Shown here piece after piece: positions 12,561 to 24,137 of a stretch of 64,000 nucleotides of DNA. Origin of the DNA: Stromatinia cepivora (Eukaryota; Ascomycota; Leotiomycetes; Helotiales; Sclerotiniaceae); NCBI GenBank assembly GCA_014898415.1, contig RCTD01000009.1, positions 1,612,001 through 1,676,000 of the forward strand, read 5' to 3'. The notes beneath the pieces were generated by a model, which saw only the letters and a list, made by a program, of their open reading frames with translations, made no database searches and had not been told where the DNA came from. The position numbers and the translations under genes are program-made. Position 1 is the stretch's first letter, and every line of letters begins with the position of its first letter.

Positions 12561-13063
12561 GTGCATAACGGTAGAAACAGACGTGGCGCCGTAAGTGGTA
12601 GTCCAAGGGGCAAGGTCTGCCCTGTGCTGTTAAGCATCAAAAACGGATTTGCACATAAACAAACCTTTGGAACAAGTCGCGGTAATACATACAACTCTAA
12701 CATCGCAATTCGGTTAGTTAATGACCTCATGATCAACATTCCTGGGGTAGCCGCATCGCAGATTCTAATCCTCACCCCACACAAATACCTAGTGTCAATC
12801 TACACTGAAGAATTTGCACGAGACCACTACGCAGATGTTCAGGTGTCAACTACAGACTCATTCCCAGGAAACGAAATGCAAAATACACCCTTTTCGACAC
12901 AGTGTGTGCCGCCTCACAGCGTATGCAACCGAAAGCACTGATAAGAGAAAGGAGAAAGTCACATGGCGTTTTTGATTGGATTGCTGATGCAAGAAGGTAT
13001 GGAGCCCATGGAAGACGGCCGATGTTGTGGGGGTTTGAACATTCGCATCCAAATTTACCTTAG
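12561..13063 (+). pseudogene. C-terminal fragment of an SF1 helicase, frameshifted
   Basis: The first frame contains GTSRGNTYNSNIAIRLVNDL, then ILILTPHKYLV and DVQVSTTDSFPGNE. These correspond to the conserved C-terminal block of Upf1-type helicases (IxxLTPYxxQ then VxTVDSFQGxE). A frame change near 12888-12900 is then needed to continue as LFDTVCAASQRM and DWIADARRYGAHGRRPM to a stop at 13061. The glutamine of SFQG is replaced by proline. No N-terminal motor half is present on this strand nearby, so this is a remnant and is unlikely to be functional. Confidence 0.6.
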
Positions 13064-13218
13064 CGATCGATTCCTTTTCACATTTGAAGAAATTTCAAAC
13101 CTTGAGACTAAGTTGGATTAGAGATCCGATAACAAATATAATAATTTATGATGGTTGTCCGACAGTTAAATGATAAGGTCCCAGACTCTGCGAGTAAGTA
13201 TTCTTTACCTCGACTAAT

Positions 13219-14424
13219 ATGAGAGTTTTCATAGCATCTAACAATATTCAAGGTAGCATCCAAGACCGACAAAGCCTCATCTTCAGGACAAACAACTGCA
13301 TAGTCAACAATCCCGAGTATCATTCCGATAAGGTGGTGCCGATCAATATTCGCTTTTTGCCGAACTGCATGCATCGAAAATCATTCCACTACCACCCACT
13401 TTCAGCATATATGAATACAATCGAATCTTACCCTGAAAACCCATCTCGTAACCCAGAAGACTCGCGGATGCAACTCAAGAAAAGCTTACATATAAATGAT
13501 ACCAAGGTCATGTACGTGAATAAGATGATGCAAGTAGTCATCTTTCGCCAGGGAACTTTGGATCCGGAGGACCTTGCACCCTACCTGCCAACTGCCTTAA
13601 GAGATATGGAACTCGCAATCGGTTACAAAAAGTCACTAGCTCATATGCGTGCACAAGTGGGAGCCACCAAGGACAGAATGTTTAAGAGGTCTATTCCCAA
13701 TTGCCATGTAAGTCTCCAAGATATATTCCCTGACAACGCGTAACTAACCCACGTTCAGGTGGTTCTTGACCAAAGAGGACAAGTGGACGGACGTGGGCCC
13801 ACAAACCAATATTCTCCAATGGGATTTCACTACAGAAGCACAAAGAGTTTTATTTTGGGAAATGAGACTTGACGAAAATCCCTGGCTGGCTGCTCATGTG
13901 GTAGATATCGAAAATTATGTTTTCATTATTTTCATGTCGCTGGCTTTTTCAACCGTAACAGCCATCAAACCCTCGAAAGCTCCTAATCAAGACCAATTGA
14001 ACGATTGTCGTCGACCCAGCATCATTACATGATCAGATATCCAGCTCCTAGAGCGGCTAAGATAATTTTGTTACTAGTAATGACTGCTTTGTTGCTATCT
14101 CTTGTTATATATCAGAGAAACAAGCATTGGTGGGATTACACAGCCATGCCAGCTTAATTGTCTTTGATCTTTTACACAGTTTCAGACTCCGCTTCCTTTA
14201 CTTGTTAGATTTTGCATATCTCTACCAAGTTGACCAGGACTTGGCGAAAGATGCAACTTTCCTCTCCAAGGAGGGGCAAAAATCAGTAAGTTGTCTTATC
14301 CATTCGCTTTTTCTGCCAATCTTGCTAACATGACTAGATATCACTCGCCTGGTACGACTTACTCAACCGAGCTGATATCATCGCATTAGAATCAGGAATC
14401 AAAGAATCGGAGTGGCCTCTCTGA
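13219..14424 (+). pseudogene. Unknown protein, exons recognisable but frames conflict
   Basis: An open frame at 13219-13707 ends at a textbook intron, 13708-13758 (GTAAGT...TAACTAAC...TTCAG). The best-looking downstream frame (TKEDKWTDVGPQTN, then LFWEMRLDENPWLAAHV) is not the one the splice delivers, so a frameshift is likely. A later exon ending GQKS joins ISLAWYDLLNRAD across an intron at 14287-14338 (GTAAGT...GCTAAC...CTAG) and stops at 14424. No family is recognised. The opposite strand at 13108-13374 also has an open frame. I consider this a decaying gene of unknown function. Confidence 0.4.
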
Positions 14425-15270
14425 GATCAGATCCTACTGATAATTGGAAATATTTACACAAGCAACCGTAGCTGCTGGTGGGACTCTGTTTTTCTTTCGG
14501 GTGAAAATTAAGGTCGTTTTATAGTGTTATTTGGAAAATTGATTGCAAGATCAAGAGAAGTTGTAATAACGATGGTGATGCTATTGATATTTTACTTTTG
14601 AGATAGTACGAGTTGCATCGGAAGTAGAAAGTGGAAAAGTTTATTGAGGATGTTTCTTCTAGATCGAGTTGCTAGGTTTTGAAGATCAAAATCTCCAAAT
14701 GTAACATAATAAACATATCATCCAATTGTGTCTGTTCATGATGTGAATGCAGTGACTGAGGATTCAGCTAATGATTGGGAGTCCTGCTTATGGCTAATAT
14801 CTTCTGTGTCCTCTCACTTTGTGCTTCCTTATCAACCTCCCGTCCCAATCGATGTCTAAGGAAGCCAGACTGGTCTTCTATCTGATTCCCCTTCTCCCTT
14901 TATTTCCAATCCATCCACTTCACCGCCCTAATTATCCCCTCCCTCTTTTTCTCCATTACCCTTCATCACCCTCAACATACAGTCAAAGTCAACTCGGAAG
15001 CACTCAAAGTTCTTTTATTTAATTTCTTTCCATGAAACCTTTCACTTTTATCATTATTGTAATATATATTTCCCTTTTTGATGATTGTAATATCTAATAA
15101 AATAATTATCAAAACTTTCCATTGACTAACTGACATTCATTATTTTCCTTCACTCTTCCCCACTCATCATTCGAGGCGACTCAGGAGAGCTCAAAGTTCT
15201 TCTTCGATTTTATCTCCTCCTCCAAACCTTTCACCTCTCTTGTCATCATGGTTTTGAAGAAGTAACGCAC
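14425..15270. other. Intergenic, no feature recognised
   Basis: Low-complexity A+T and pyrimidine-rich stretches, with no persuasive coding frame, repeat or RNA gene. Confidence 0.4.
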
Positions 15271-15334
15271 TCCGATCCTGAAAGCCGAACTTCCACACAC
15301 AATTCACGAAAATTTTTCCCGATTGACTAAACGT

Positions 15335-15860
15335 ATGTGAAGAGACAAAATCGTTGATCAGGATACCATCGCTACTCAGGTCGCTGATTTAAGTGTTAAT
15401 GAATACGGACAAGCTCTGCAAGCACATTATGCAACTCTACAAGGAAATTCAGGATGTGATCAACTACTAGCATTATTTGACGACACTGCAGGGTAGGTAT
15501 GTATATACTCCGAATATGAAAATACTATTGCTGACATACAATTAATAAGGCGTGGTGCTGTGACCCCGAAGGTTAGAGATACTGGCAGGAAGCTAATGGC
15601 CCAAGTGGTTGGAACACTTCAGAACTGGCAGTCGACGTCAACAATAGAGTCTTTGGTTTCACTCAGAATTATATCTATGCGTCGGGACATATGGGAGGGA
15701 CATGGGGAGCAGCTTTCCAAGGATGATATTCAATGGAAGTCTATTTCTGTCTGATGCGCCAGACTTAAACCACTTGTTATTGGACGCAGATAATAAGGAA
15801 GGTCTTCGTCAAAAAATCAAGGGACTCTATGCATCTTTCATGTTACAAAGAAGATAACTC
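15335..15860 (+). pseudogene. Short decayed gene of unknown function
   Basis: Plus-strand codons read RDKIVDQDTIATQVADLS and end LLALFDDTAG before a possible intron (about 15494-15550). The frame then continues as TPKVRDTGRKLMAQVVGTLQ to a stop at 15752, and a further piece, APDLNHLLLDADNKEGLRQK, lies in another frame. The glutamine-rich helical composition gives no family. The frame breaks make a functional product unlikely. Confidence 0.35.
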
Positions 15861-16268
15861 GTCTTCCAAAGACGTCAGTTTAGGAGCTTGGGTTCCGGAT
15901 ATGAATTTGATGCTGATCAACGAGAGGAAACCATGGCGGAAGCCGACAGGTGGTGGTACAGGAGATGATATTTAATATTTCTTTCCACTTTTTGTTATGG
16001 GATTCTTTTGGCAAGATGCATCGGATATCAATACAACAATATTGATTTGCTGAGATGCTCGATAGACATTACACCCGGCTCAGGAATTTGACGATGGAAT
16101 GATGGGATAGGTAGTTGATAGTTTGATGTTTTACTCCGGCACGCGCGAGAGAATCAAAATACCTTCACATGCAGCAAATGCTTTGTATATAAAAGTTTCC
16201 ATTATTACATTCAATATCCGCTGAACAACAACGCTCTATAATGTATTAATGTAGTCATTTGAACGGAG

Positions 16269-17804
16269 TAGGCTGCACAACGGGTACCCGCGGGGCGGAT
16301 AATGATTTTGACGGATTATCCATCGGGTATCTGTTTATAGATCGGATTATTTGTATATATTAATAAGTTGTCTATAGATTATTTACAGATTATTTACAGA
16401 TTATCTATTTATTCGCAAATTATTTATCTATTTATGGATTAATAGATTATCCGTAGGTAGATGGATAATTTGTAGATTATTTGTTTATTTATAAATAAAT
16501 AGATTATTTATAAATTATTTGTAGATTATTTATAAGTTTATAAATTATTTATATAAATAATCCGCAAATAATCTATAAATAATTTATAGATAATTTGCAA
16601 ATAATTTGTAAATTATTTATTTATTTATAGATAATCTATTAATCTATAAATAGATAAATAATTTACAAATAAATGGATAATCCATAAATAATCTATAAGT
16701 ATTTGTTTGTAGATTAGATTATTTTAAAATCTTAATGGATAATCTATAGAACGGATAGATCATTCAATGGGTAATCCAAGGGGCGGATTATCCGCGGGTA
16801 CCCTAGTCTAGTTTTCACACCGACCTTCTTCCAGAGTTTTACGCTATTTTTTGATTGGATATTTAAGCGAACTCTTCCAAAAAATTTAGTCGACCATCTC
16901 CTAAATAACATGTATCAAATCTTCATCAAAACATACTTTATATAATAAATTTTCAATTATTATATTTATAAATAATTTATTATATAATATAGAATCTATT
17001 GATTGAAAAGATATAGATCCATTACTTGATTTATTTTTTAATCCCTTTAAATCTTTAATTGATTATAATATAGAATTGATTTCTTTACCCCTTTCCATCT
17101 TCAATTTTGATATCTCCTAATTTTCATTCTAATAAGTTGTAAATGATATTAAAGTTTGTGTTACGAACCTCAACTACGAAATGAGGGTTAGCCGAAAGCG
17201 GGCCGAATGGTACGCTAATTTGAAGAGTTTTCACCTATATAGAGGGGGAATTCTTCAATACGATTAGAAAAAGTAATGAAAAGTTTGGATTCTAAATCCA
17301 AACCTATTGTTATTCAAATATTAGCCGATTCTTTGCTGTGATTCTCACAGTTTGTATAAAATATAAACTATATAATGCTCAAATTTCATTATTATTTAAT
17401 TTAAAACGAAATAAAGATTTAATTCTTGTTAATTATTTTGTAATGAAGTTATTCTATTCGATATATAAAATTTATCTTTCCAGATTGAAACTCTAATTTA
17501 TAAATATAATGATTAAATTAATACTAATTGGAATTTCATAAAAGTAAAAAATACAAAATGTAAATAAATAGTATATCTATCTATAATATAATTTTCGATT
17601 AATAATTATAATATGATATAATTGAACGAAGCTAATATATATACAAAAATAGGCGAAAAGTGGATTCAAAATACACGATTTAGGAGTTGGCCGATTAGAT
17701 TCTTCTGATGGAGATATTAAAAATTATATGATCGATGCCTCGAGAGTTAGGCACCCGCTAGACTACGGGTACCCGCGGGTTGCGGGTAATTTATGCGCAG
17801 CCTA
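16269..17804. mobile_element. hAT-like element with 8-bp target duplication
   Basis: The ends are TAGGCTGCAC... and ...GCGCAGCCTA, flanked by a perfect 8-bp duplication GAACGGAG (16261-16268 and 17805-17812). An 8-bp duplication and a TAGG-type terminus are hAT hallmarks. GGGTACCCGCGG subterminal blocks occur at 16281, 16797 and 17768. The 16300-16800 interval is a long A+T palindromic region built on TTATTTATAGATTA-like units. No transposase is visible, so the element is non-autonomous. It carries a solo LTR (17159-17349) and a possible inner pair of inverted repeats (about 16850-16910 against 17655-17715). Confidence 0.75.
17159..17349 (+). mobile_element. Solo LTR, 191 bp
   Basis: Starts TGTTACG and ends CTCACA, flanked by a perfect 5-bp duplication GTTTG (17154-17158 and 17350-17354). 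Its G+C is visibly higher than its surroundings, suggesting a later insertion than the host hAT-like element. No second copy of this family is seen in the window. Confidence 0.8.
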
Positions 17805-18090
17805 GAACGGAGTAGTGTGTGATCATCCCATGGTACCTTAGCTAGCATAGACGCTAGATTACACACTAAAGTTTGGGGTATGCGAAGATTGGAGCATCGT
17901 ACGCGTAAAATATCCCTCTTTGGTTGATCCGATAGGTATTTACTTATAATTTAAACTTCAATAAATATTCGATGTCTTTATCGTTCTTACTATTTCATAT
18001 AGGGCTTCATAATTGGTACGTATTATTGGGCACCGACATCCAGCATCTCACAATCACTGACTTTACTATTGTAGTTCTATCACCGTCATC

Positions 18091-20155
18091 ATGAACGAAA
18101 GGGACGCTCCAAATCAAAACGTTCGGGATGAGATTAACATTCTGGCGGATGTCGATAAAATCAAGAACTCTCAATCTATGCTGCAGGCGCACGTGACGAA
18201 GTCTCTCACATTTGATGCTCCAGTCGGAGAAGTTTCCATGGATGATCTTCGACGATTCTGCAATGAAATGGTGGCCAAAATAGCGAAGATAGATAAGCAT
18301 GCGCGCGAAATCGGACAATGCACTCAATTTCTTCGAGAGAATTCCGAGAAGTTTATGCAAAATTACGGTGTTTTAGATCATGAGGATAACCCCGTCATAC
18401 CAGAAACGGAGGGGGTCGAGAACATGGAATCGCGGCTTGACTTTGATTTAGACAAGCAGCTGCAGGCCAGATTGGCCATCAAAGATTTAGTAGAAGTTTG
18501 TGGCAAAGACAGATTGCTGGATCTACTGCGGACAGAACTTGGTGTTGATGTAAAAGAGCATCATGTCGCACCGGCCTCTCAACCACAAAAAACTTCTCAA
18601 TCCGCCATATCACCAATGGCAAACTCATCGGTTGTGCCAGCTTCTATAATAACGGCTTTCAAGAACTACTTTCCTGACGCGAAAGAAGTTACAAATTGGA
18701 GCCCGGAAACCGTCTGCCAACTCATACAACAAGCACATGCTCAAATCAAGATTCTTCAAGGGGAAAGTGACGAGTCACAAGAGCTGTACAATTCCCAACA
18801 CCAAACTCGAGGTGTCTCCCTTGAGGGAGGTACGTGGACTTCCTTCCCAATCTCAGAATCATACTATCGTCTCAAGACGACGAGCGAAGACCCCAAATTT
18901 ATACCAGGTAGATTCGGATTGGGATTTGGATATTGAAATATTGGGCGACAATGATGGGACGGCGAACGCACCGGAATTCTCATTACAAGATGTCTTATCT
19001 AATTCTGAGAGAATGAAGTCTAGTCTCCAAGTCGCAGAGGCCAATTTATCTAAACTCACTGGAGAGAATCGTGCACTCAAGGCAAAGCTTCTGCAGAACT
19101 TTCAATACGATTTGCAGATAGACGAATCTATATTCCTTCAATACTGGAAAGAGATTGAAGCTTCAACCAAAGTTCAGGTCACGACAACTACTCTTGCGCT
19201 ACGATCGGTCCCTGTCATGGTTTTGGCTCACCATTTCGTCGGTTTGTCTTTGACTCCATGTGAGGCATCTAGTCAATACTTGGCACATGAGGTAATTGAA
19301 CAGATTTATCAACATGAGAATATTCAAGGCATAGAACCAGGACACCATCGTTTACTGAAGGTACTCGAACAAAACTTACCTTGGTTGTTGGCAAGAATTA
19401 GTCGTATCGTTCAATTTGGAGTGAACTCGTCAACGTTTTTCTTCGAAGTCATTAAAAAAACATTACAATATGCTTCCTCGGAAATGGATCCACTTTCCAG
19501 ATCATCTTTCTTTATACTTGTAAGAAACATCTCCAAAAGATCAAATGAATTTTACAATTAGATTTATCGTATAGTAATCACCATTGTATTGGAAGGAAAA
19601 TTCGGCATGCCTTACAAGTATTGGAATTTATTTGATCGTTTATGCTTCGCTTGGTTAATCTCCATCGGAGGAAATGTCAATCTCTCGTCATTCGATCTGA
19701 CCCTTAATCAAAAGGAAGGATGGAAAGTTCTCATTATGAAAATAGGTCAATCTGGCAAGCACGATTTCGTGACTTTCCTATCTCACGAACATGTCTCGGA
19801 GTTTATCAAGACGGAGAACGATGATGGAGAGGGCTCAATACTTTTTTCACTGTCAAATTCGCACCATGAGAGGATGTCTGTCATGCGCACATCCACTTTG
19901 GCAAATCCTGATAAAATCTACGAGTACATTTGGACAGAATCGGGCGATGAGATAGTTTCGTTTTCAAAGGATGGTTTGGAACTGCACTTAGATCCCATGA
20001 ATGAGCCGAGCCTGGGAATACGACCAAATTCCAAGACCTCGTCGCAAATTCGTTGGTTCTTCTCAGGCGATAACATGGTAAAATGTTACATTGTCAAGTA
20101 CTACGAAGTGCAACTGGAGACCCTATTAGACCAATTTGTACGGCATACTGTCTAA
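18091..20155 (+). CDS. Unknown protein, three exons, about 646 aa
   Basis: I propose exons 18091-18829, 18912-19519 and 19562-20155. Intron 1 (GTACGT...GGTAG, 82 nt) is needed to leave the first frame before its stop and joins SLEG to DSDWDLDIEILGD. Intron 2 (GTAAGA...ATTAG, 42 nt, short even for fungi) joins SSFFIL to IYRIVITIVLEGKFG. The spliced frame has no internal stop. The N-terminal third is charged and probably helical (MNERDAPNQN start in good ATG context). There is a predicted coiled-coil-like segment after SLQDVLSNSERMKSSLQ and a C-terminal globular part (KYWNLFDRLCFAWLISIGG). No signal peptide, membrane segment or known domain is recognised. Codon use is normal and not RIP-biased, so it may be expressed. 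Confidence 0.65.
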
Positions 20156-20839
20156 ACGCATGGGTTGATATTCAATTCTGGGGGATCCTCGTAACCCTTG
20201 CTACCATGATGGCTTTCTCACGTCACGTCTTTTATTTGCCAATTTACCTTGATATGGCATCATCCATGCTTCTCGCAATCCTGATCTACCTTTATATCAA
20301 GATTTAAAGCTCTAGGATTGATGATAATAAATCTATTTATATGATATGCGCCTCATATGCACTTGGTTTGATTGACCATGGGGAACTTTTATGTCCAAGC
20401 TTTGCCATTTTCGGTAAGGCGCATGGAGCTAACCCAACGCTCCTCCAACGACACCCAACCTCACTTCAAATATAATCGTACTACACTTATTCCAATGATG
20501 CGACTTAAATTTGTTGCTGCACAATGGATGGCATTGACTGTAGTCTTTTCGCTCGTATAGATGCTACCGTAGAGCAAGGGCGAGCAGAATCTTTACTCAA
20601 ACTGGACATCAATCAACCCAAGGATGCTGACAGATTGAACTCTATCATCGAATTCGTCACCCAACACCTTTTTCTCTTTGCCTTTCTCCCAGGAGGATGG
20701 TCATACTTTTCAAACTTTGGTGGTTCATACCATCCTCTCCTTAATATATATCCTTTCGTTTATACAACAGCGTTACCTTCATTTAGTACATCCATAGTGT
20801 CATATTCCTCTGGGTGTTGTGTGATCACCTGAACTCAAG

Positions 20840-22234
20840 GTGAAGATGGAGGAACCCGTCGAATCCATCATTATCCGTAGGCCAGTCATAACTAAAGGGG
20901 ATGTCGAGATGTTGCAATACAAATCATTGAATATGGGCTTGCCACCTCATACAGGAAGGATGAAATGGGCCTTGAACATCGGTAAATTTCAATTGGCTAG
21001 AGAGATAGTTGACATTGAATGGGAAATTGAAAGGTTCAATGGAAGTGTATTCGGCCATACATCTGGCAACGCCAATGCCGACTACGAAAGATCAATTTAA
21101 TATCTCACTAATATTTTACTATGCATGACGGTCCCCGCCATCAACCTTGTCATTGAGAATAGATTACACGAAGCATTCAACAAACAAGCAGATCCAAAAC
21201 TATGTTTGCCAGCTCAACATAACTTAACTACCATCACGTCTAGTGAGTGACCTGTCATTTATCAATTAGTTCACTGCGATGCAACAGGCCTACGACCGTC
21301 CAAGAACGAGTACTTTAACATCATCAAGCATATGGAGCGGTACTCTGCTACTTTTCTAAATGGGGCTGCCAACTTGGCAGTGCCAAGTGGGTCGAGGAGG
21401 ATAGTTTTGCGCACGACATCGATTACATTGACACGAAGCTGGCAGAAAGGAACTGGATAGTGGGTACCGAGGCATCGTCATATTCCAGAAAATGGAGATA
21501 CAAGAAAAATCTTCCCATTCGTCATCCGAGAAGATATTGTTCTAGTGAACGGGCGCGCTCTGCAATAATGAGATGGATTCATGAAGCAAAAATCAGACTG
21601 CAAACCTATCCCTAATGGGAATGCAGATCTACCAATTCCGTGGAGCTTTTGTTATTCGGGTTGGTCGAGGCAGGGGAATTAAGGAGAGAACAGCATTACA
21701 ATCATACAACTGGATCTTGCGTTGGATAGTAAGTCAAAAGTCATACGTTCTCTGTTTCATCTGCCGCTAACTAATAACCTATGTAGCCTTGTAGAAGCAA
21801 TCTCTTATCATCTTTACAAGGAGAAGAAGTTCTTCTTACGAAGCGTAACTTTGTTGAATGTTACTCGTGCAATCGATGCAGCCTACGCTGAACATGGGAT
21901 TTCGATTTTATCATCTTCGTACATAGAGTTTGGTGGTTTCAATAAGGTTCTGGGTGGCGATGGAGGGATGCAAAAGAATTTGATACGTCGGCAGAAGCGG
22001 GATACTTGGCAAAATGGTCTCAAGGCCGTCGCGAACCAAGGGATATTCTTGAGGAATGCGAAGTCTCTACTTTTGAAATTGAAGATGGGTAGGATGCTCA
22101 ACGAATGGCAAGAACCAAATTCTGAATTAGCTCCAAAGAAAGAAGCAGAAAAGGTGAATGGGGAAGTGGTACAACTTTCCCGTGAGAATGGCAGAGATCT
22201 GATCAAGAAATGTATGACCTTCCTATCATTCTAA
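20840..22234 (+). pseudogene. Decayed gene of unknown function
   Basis: A single coding trend can be followed. EEPVESIIIRRPVITKGDVE runs to ERSI, then a TAA at about 21098 and on in the same frame to VPAINLVIENRLHEAFNKQA. A probable intron at 21243-21287 is followed by LRPSKNEYFNIIKHMERYS. A frame change near 21385 leads to KWVEEDSFAHDIDYIDTKLA and WRYKKNLPIRHPRRYCSSER, then a TAA at 21613. A textbook intron at 21729-21786 (GTAAGT...GCTAAC...TGTAG) leads to LVEAISYHLYKEKKFFLRS and a lysine-rich end at 22234. The stops are TAA where CAA would fit. Fragments further upstream (20524-20832) may belong to the same gene. No family is recognised. Confidence 0.5.
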
Positions 22235-23553
22235 AAGGCCATATTTCGTGGACTAACCTGGTTAGGGCAAGAATAGTCGAATGTTGGTGCGACACTTACG
22301 GAGCGACACCTACAAACAGCGGAAATGCTTGATAAGTCTCTCCGTCTAAGTGAATCCAGGGCTCGATTTTTGAAATTGAAGGCTATGAAAGATACACTCA
22401 ATTAACTACAAGGCCCAACACAAATCTCGACTTATTCACCACAAGTAGTTTTACTGCGGGTCTTGCAGTATGGCACCACGAATTCGCTTTAATGTGAGCT
22501 TAACTGGGTTTCAATCATCTAGACAGGTCGAGCATAAGAATGTTCACATGGATAATCTAGACCTTAGGCGACTAAACAGGGCGAGTAAACTATGATACAC
22601 GAATGGATTCACGGCTGTATGTCTATCTCACCGGGAACGCCCCTTTAGACTAACATCATATCGTAAACCATCATACAAATTGCTAGAGACGGAACTTACA
22701 TCCCTCGGCCTTAGAGATCAAGTCTGTAATCAGTGCGAATTCTTCGATTAACGCAAATCGGGAATACTTCTATGAAAACACATGATTTTATCCTGATATA
22801 AACCGACAATGAAGATATTTATATGATATCTATATCATATACGAACTATATATTACAAAATGTTCAACTTGTTTAGGCTTTTAGATTATATGTTGTCTAA
22901 TTATATATATACATATACCATTAACATTCGGAAATGTCGGAAGTCTATGTAAACCTGGGATATTTATATCAAAGCCTTAATGAATTGCGAAATGATCTAG
23001 AAATAATACAAAAATAAATATATCGTTGTGGAAGGGGTCTTTTGTATCATGATCTTAATCCGAACAACAACCACTACATAATGCAAACCATCGGAAACCT
23101 TTAATAATCATAGGAATTTCATGAAAATCTGAGATATTGATGTTGAAGCATCAACTAATTGCGAAATAATATAAAAACAATATATATATATATACTTGTG
23201 GAAAGGGTCTATTATGTTAGATCTATTGGACCTCGAAAATTCAGAGTAATTCGGAATGAATTATCTATATGATTCCGAATGAAATAATACATTTCTTCTA
23301 CCAAGAATTTTTCAACCACTTCCCTGAGGCTTGGTTTGACGACGTAGTTTCTGTAGGAAAAGAGAAATTTTCTTGCAGTGAATTTCCAGAAGGATGATAC
23401 AAGGTGTATCTACAACATGAAGAACAATTATAATGGAAAGGGGAATTAGATTTATCAAATGTTTAAAAAGCGAAGGTTTATGGAAGGATGGAATTAAAGA
23501 TGTTATCGGGGACAAAAATAATGATTCAGGAAGTTGTCTATACCAGTATGTAT
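22235..23553. repeat. AT-rich intergenic DNA with two diverged direct repeats
   Basis: No gene is seen. Two diverged direct copies of a roughly 100-base unit (about 22942-23043 and 23111-23212) share the blocks AATTGCGAAAT and TTGTGGAA(A/G)GGGTCT, with a period near 169 bases. The rest is unique and moderately AT-rich. A short plus-strand open frame at 23433 is interrupted by the hAT MITE. Confidence 0.5.
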
Positions 23554-24129
23554 CAGGGCTGGGCACCTATACCCTACCTAGGGTATTTGATCTTTTTGGG
23601 ATAATTACCCTATTCTGTAAAAATTTTATAGGATAATTATCTAGAAATATTATTAAATATCAAAATACTATAGAATAAATATTATATATGTCGGGATAAC
23701 TGTATACGGGGAAGTGAAGCTTCTCAACGAACGTATAGAACTCTTTGGTTATTAATACGTTTTGATTTGCCTAAAGAGCTAGAATCTATGGAGGGTGAAG
23801 AACTATATAATGGTGTATGCCGAGGCACTAGTGCGCACGTGATACTTACCATCCTTACCATCCTTACCATGCACGTGATTCATATTCCGACAATATAATT
23901 ATTCTATATTATCATTTGAAGTTTTATTATATTATAAATTACTTATATAATATAATAAAACTTCAAATGATAATATAAAACGATTATATAATATTTACCT
24001 TGTAATACTCTAACACTCGAAACATTTCTTTGGATAATTACCCTACTCTGTAGAGTTCGAACAGGATAGCTTTTCGACTGGATTTACCCCGGGTTATTCC
24101 GGGTATACTCTATCCTTTGCCTAGCCCTG
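23554..24129. mobile_element. hAT-like MITE containing a solo LTR
   Basis: The termini are CAGGGCTGGGC and the reverse complement of CAGGGCTAGGC, typical of hAT ends, with a perfect 8-bp duplication GTATGTAT at 23546-23553 and 24130-24137. Without the nested LTR and its duplication it is about 367 bp, with no coding capacity. A long perfect-looking palindrome centred near 23937 (arms containing TTTGAAGTTTTATTATATTA) lies just right of the nested LTR. Confidence 0.85.
23689..23892 (+). mobile_element. Solo LTR, 204 bp, family L204 copy 1
   Basis: Starts TGTCGGGATAAC and ends ATTCCGACA, flanked by a 5-bp duplication ATATA (23684-23688 and 23893-23897). A second copy of the same length lies in inverse orientation at 45537-45740. 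It contains three tandem CCTTACCAT units followed by GCACGTG. No internal retrotransposon region is present. Confidence 0.9.
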
Positions 24130-24137
24130 GTATGTAT

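Noticed and set aside
18007..18360. Minus-strand open frame
   Set aside because: Antisense to exon 1 of the unknown gene, which has better codon structure and splice support.
20083..20307. Small protein with two hydrophobic segments
   Set aside because: It overlaps the 3' end of the 646-aa gene in another frame and lacks its own start context or any motif.
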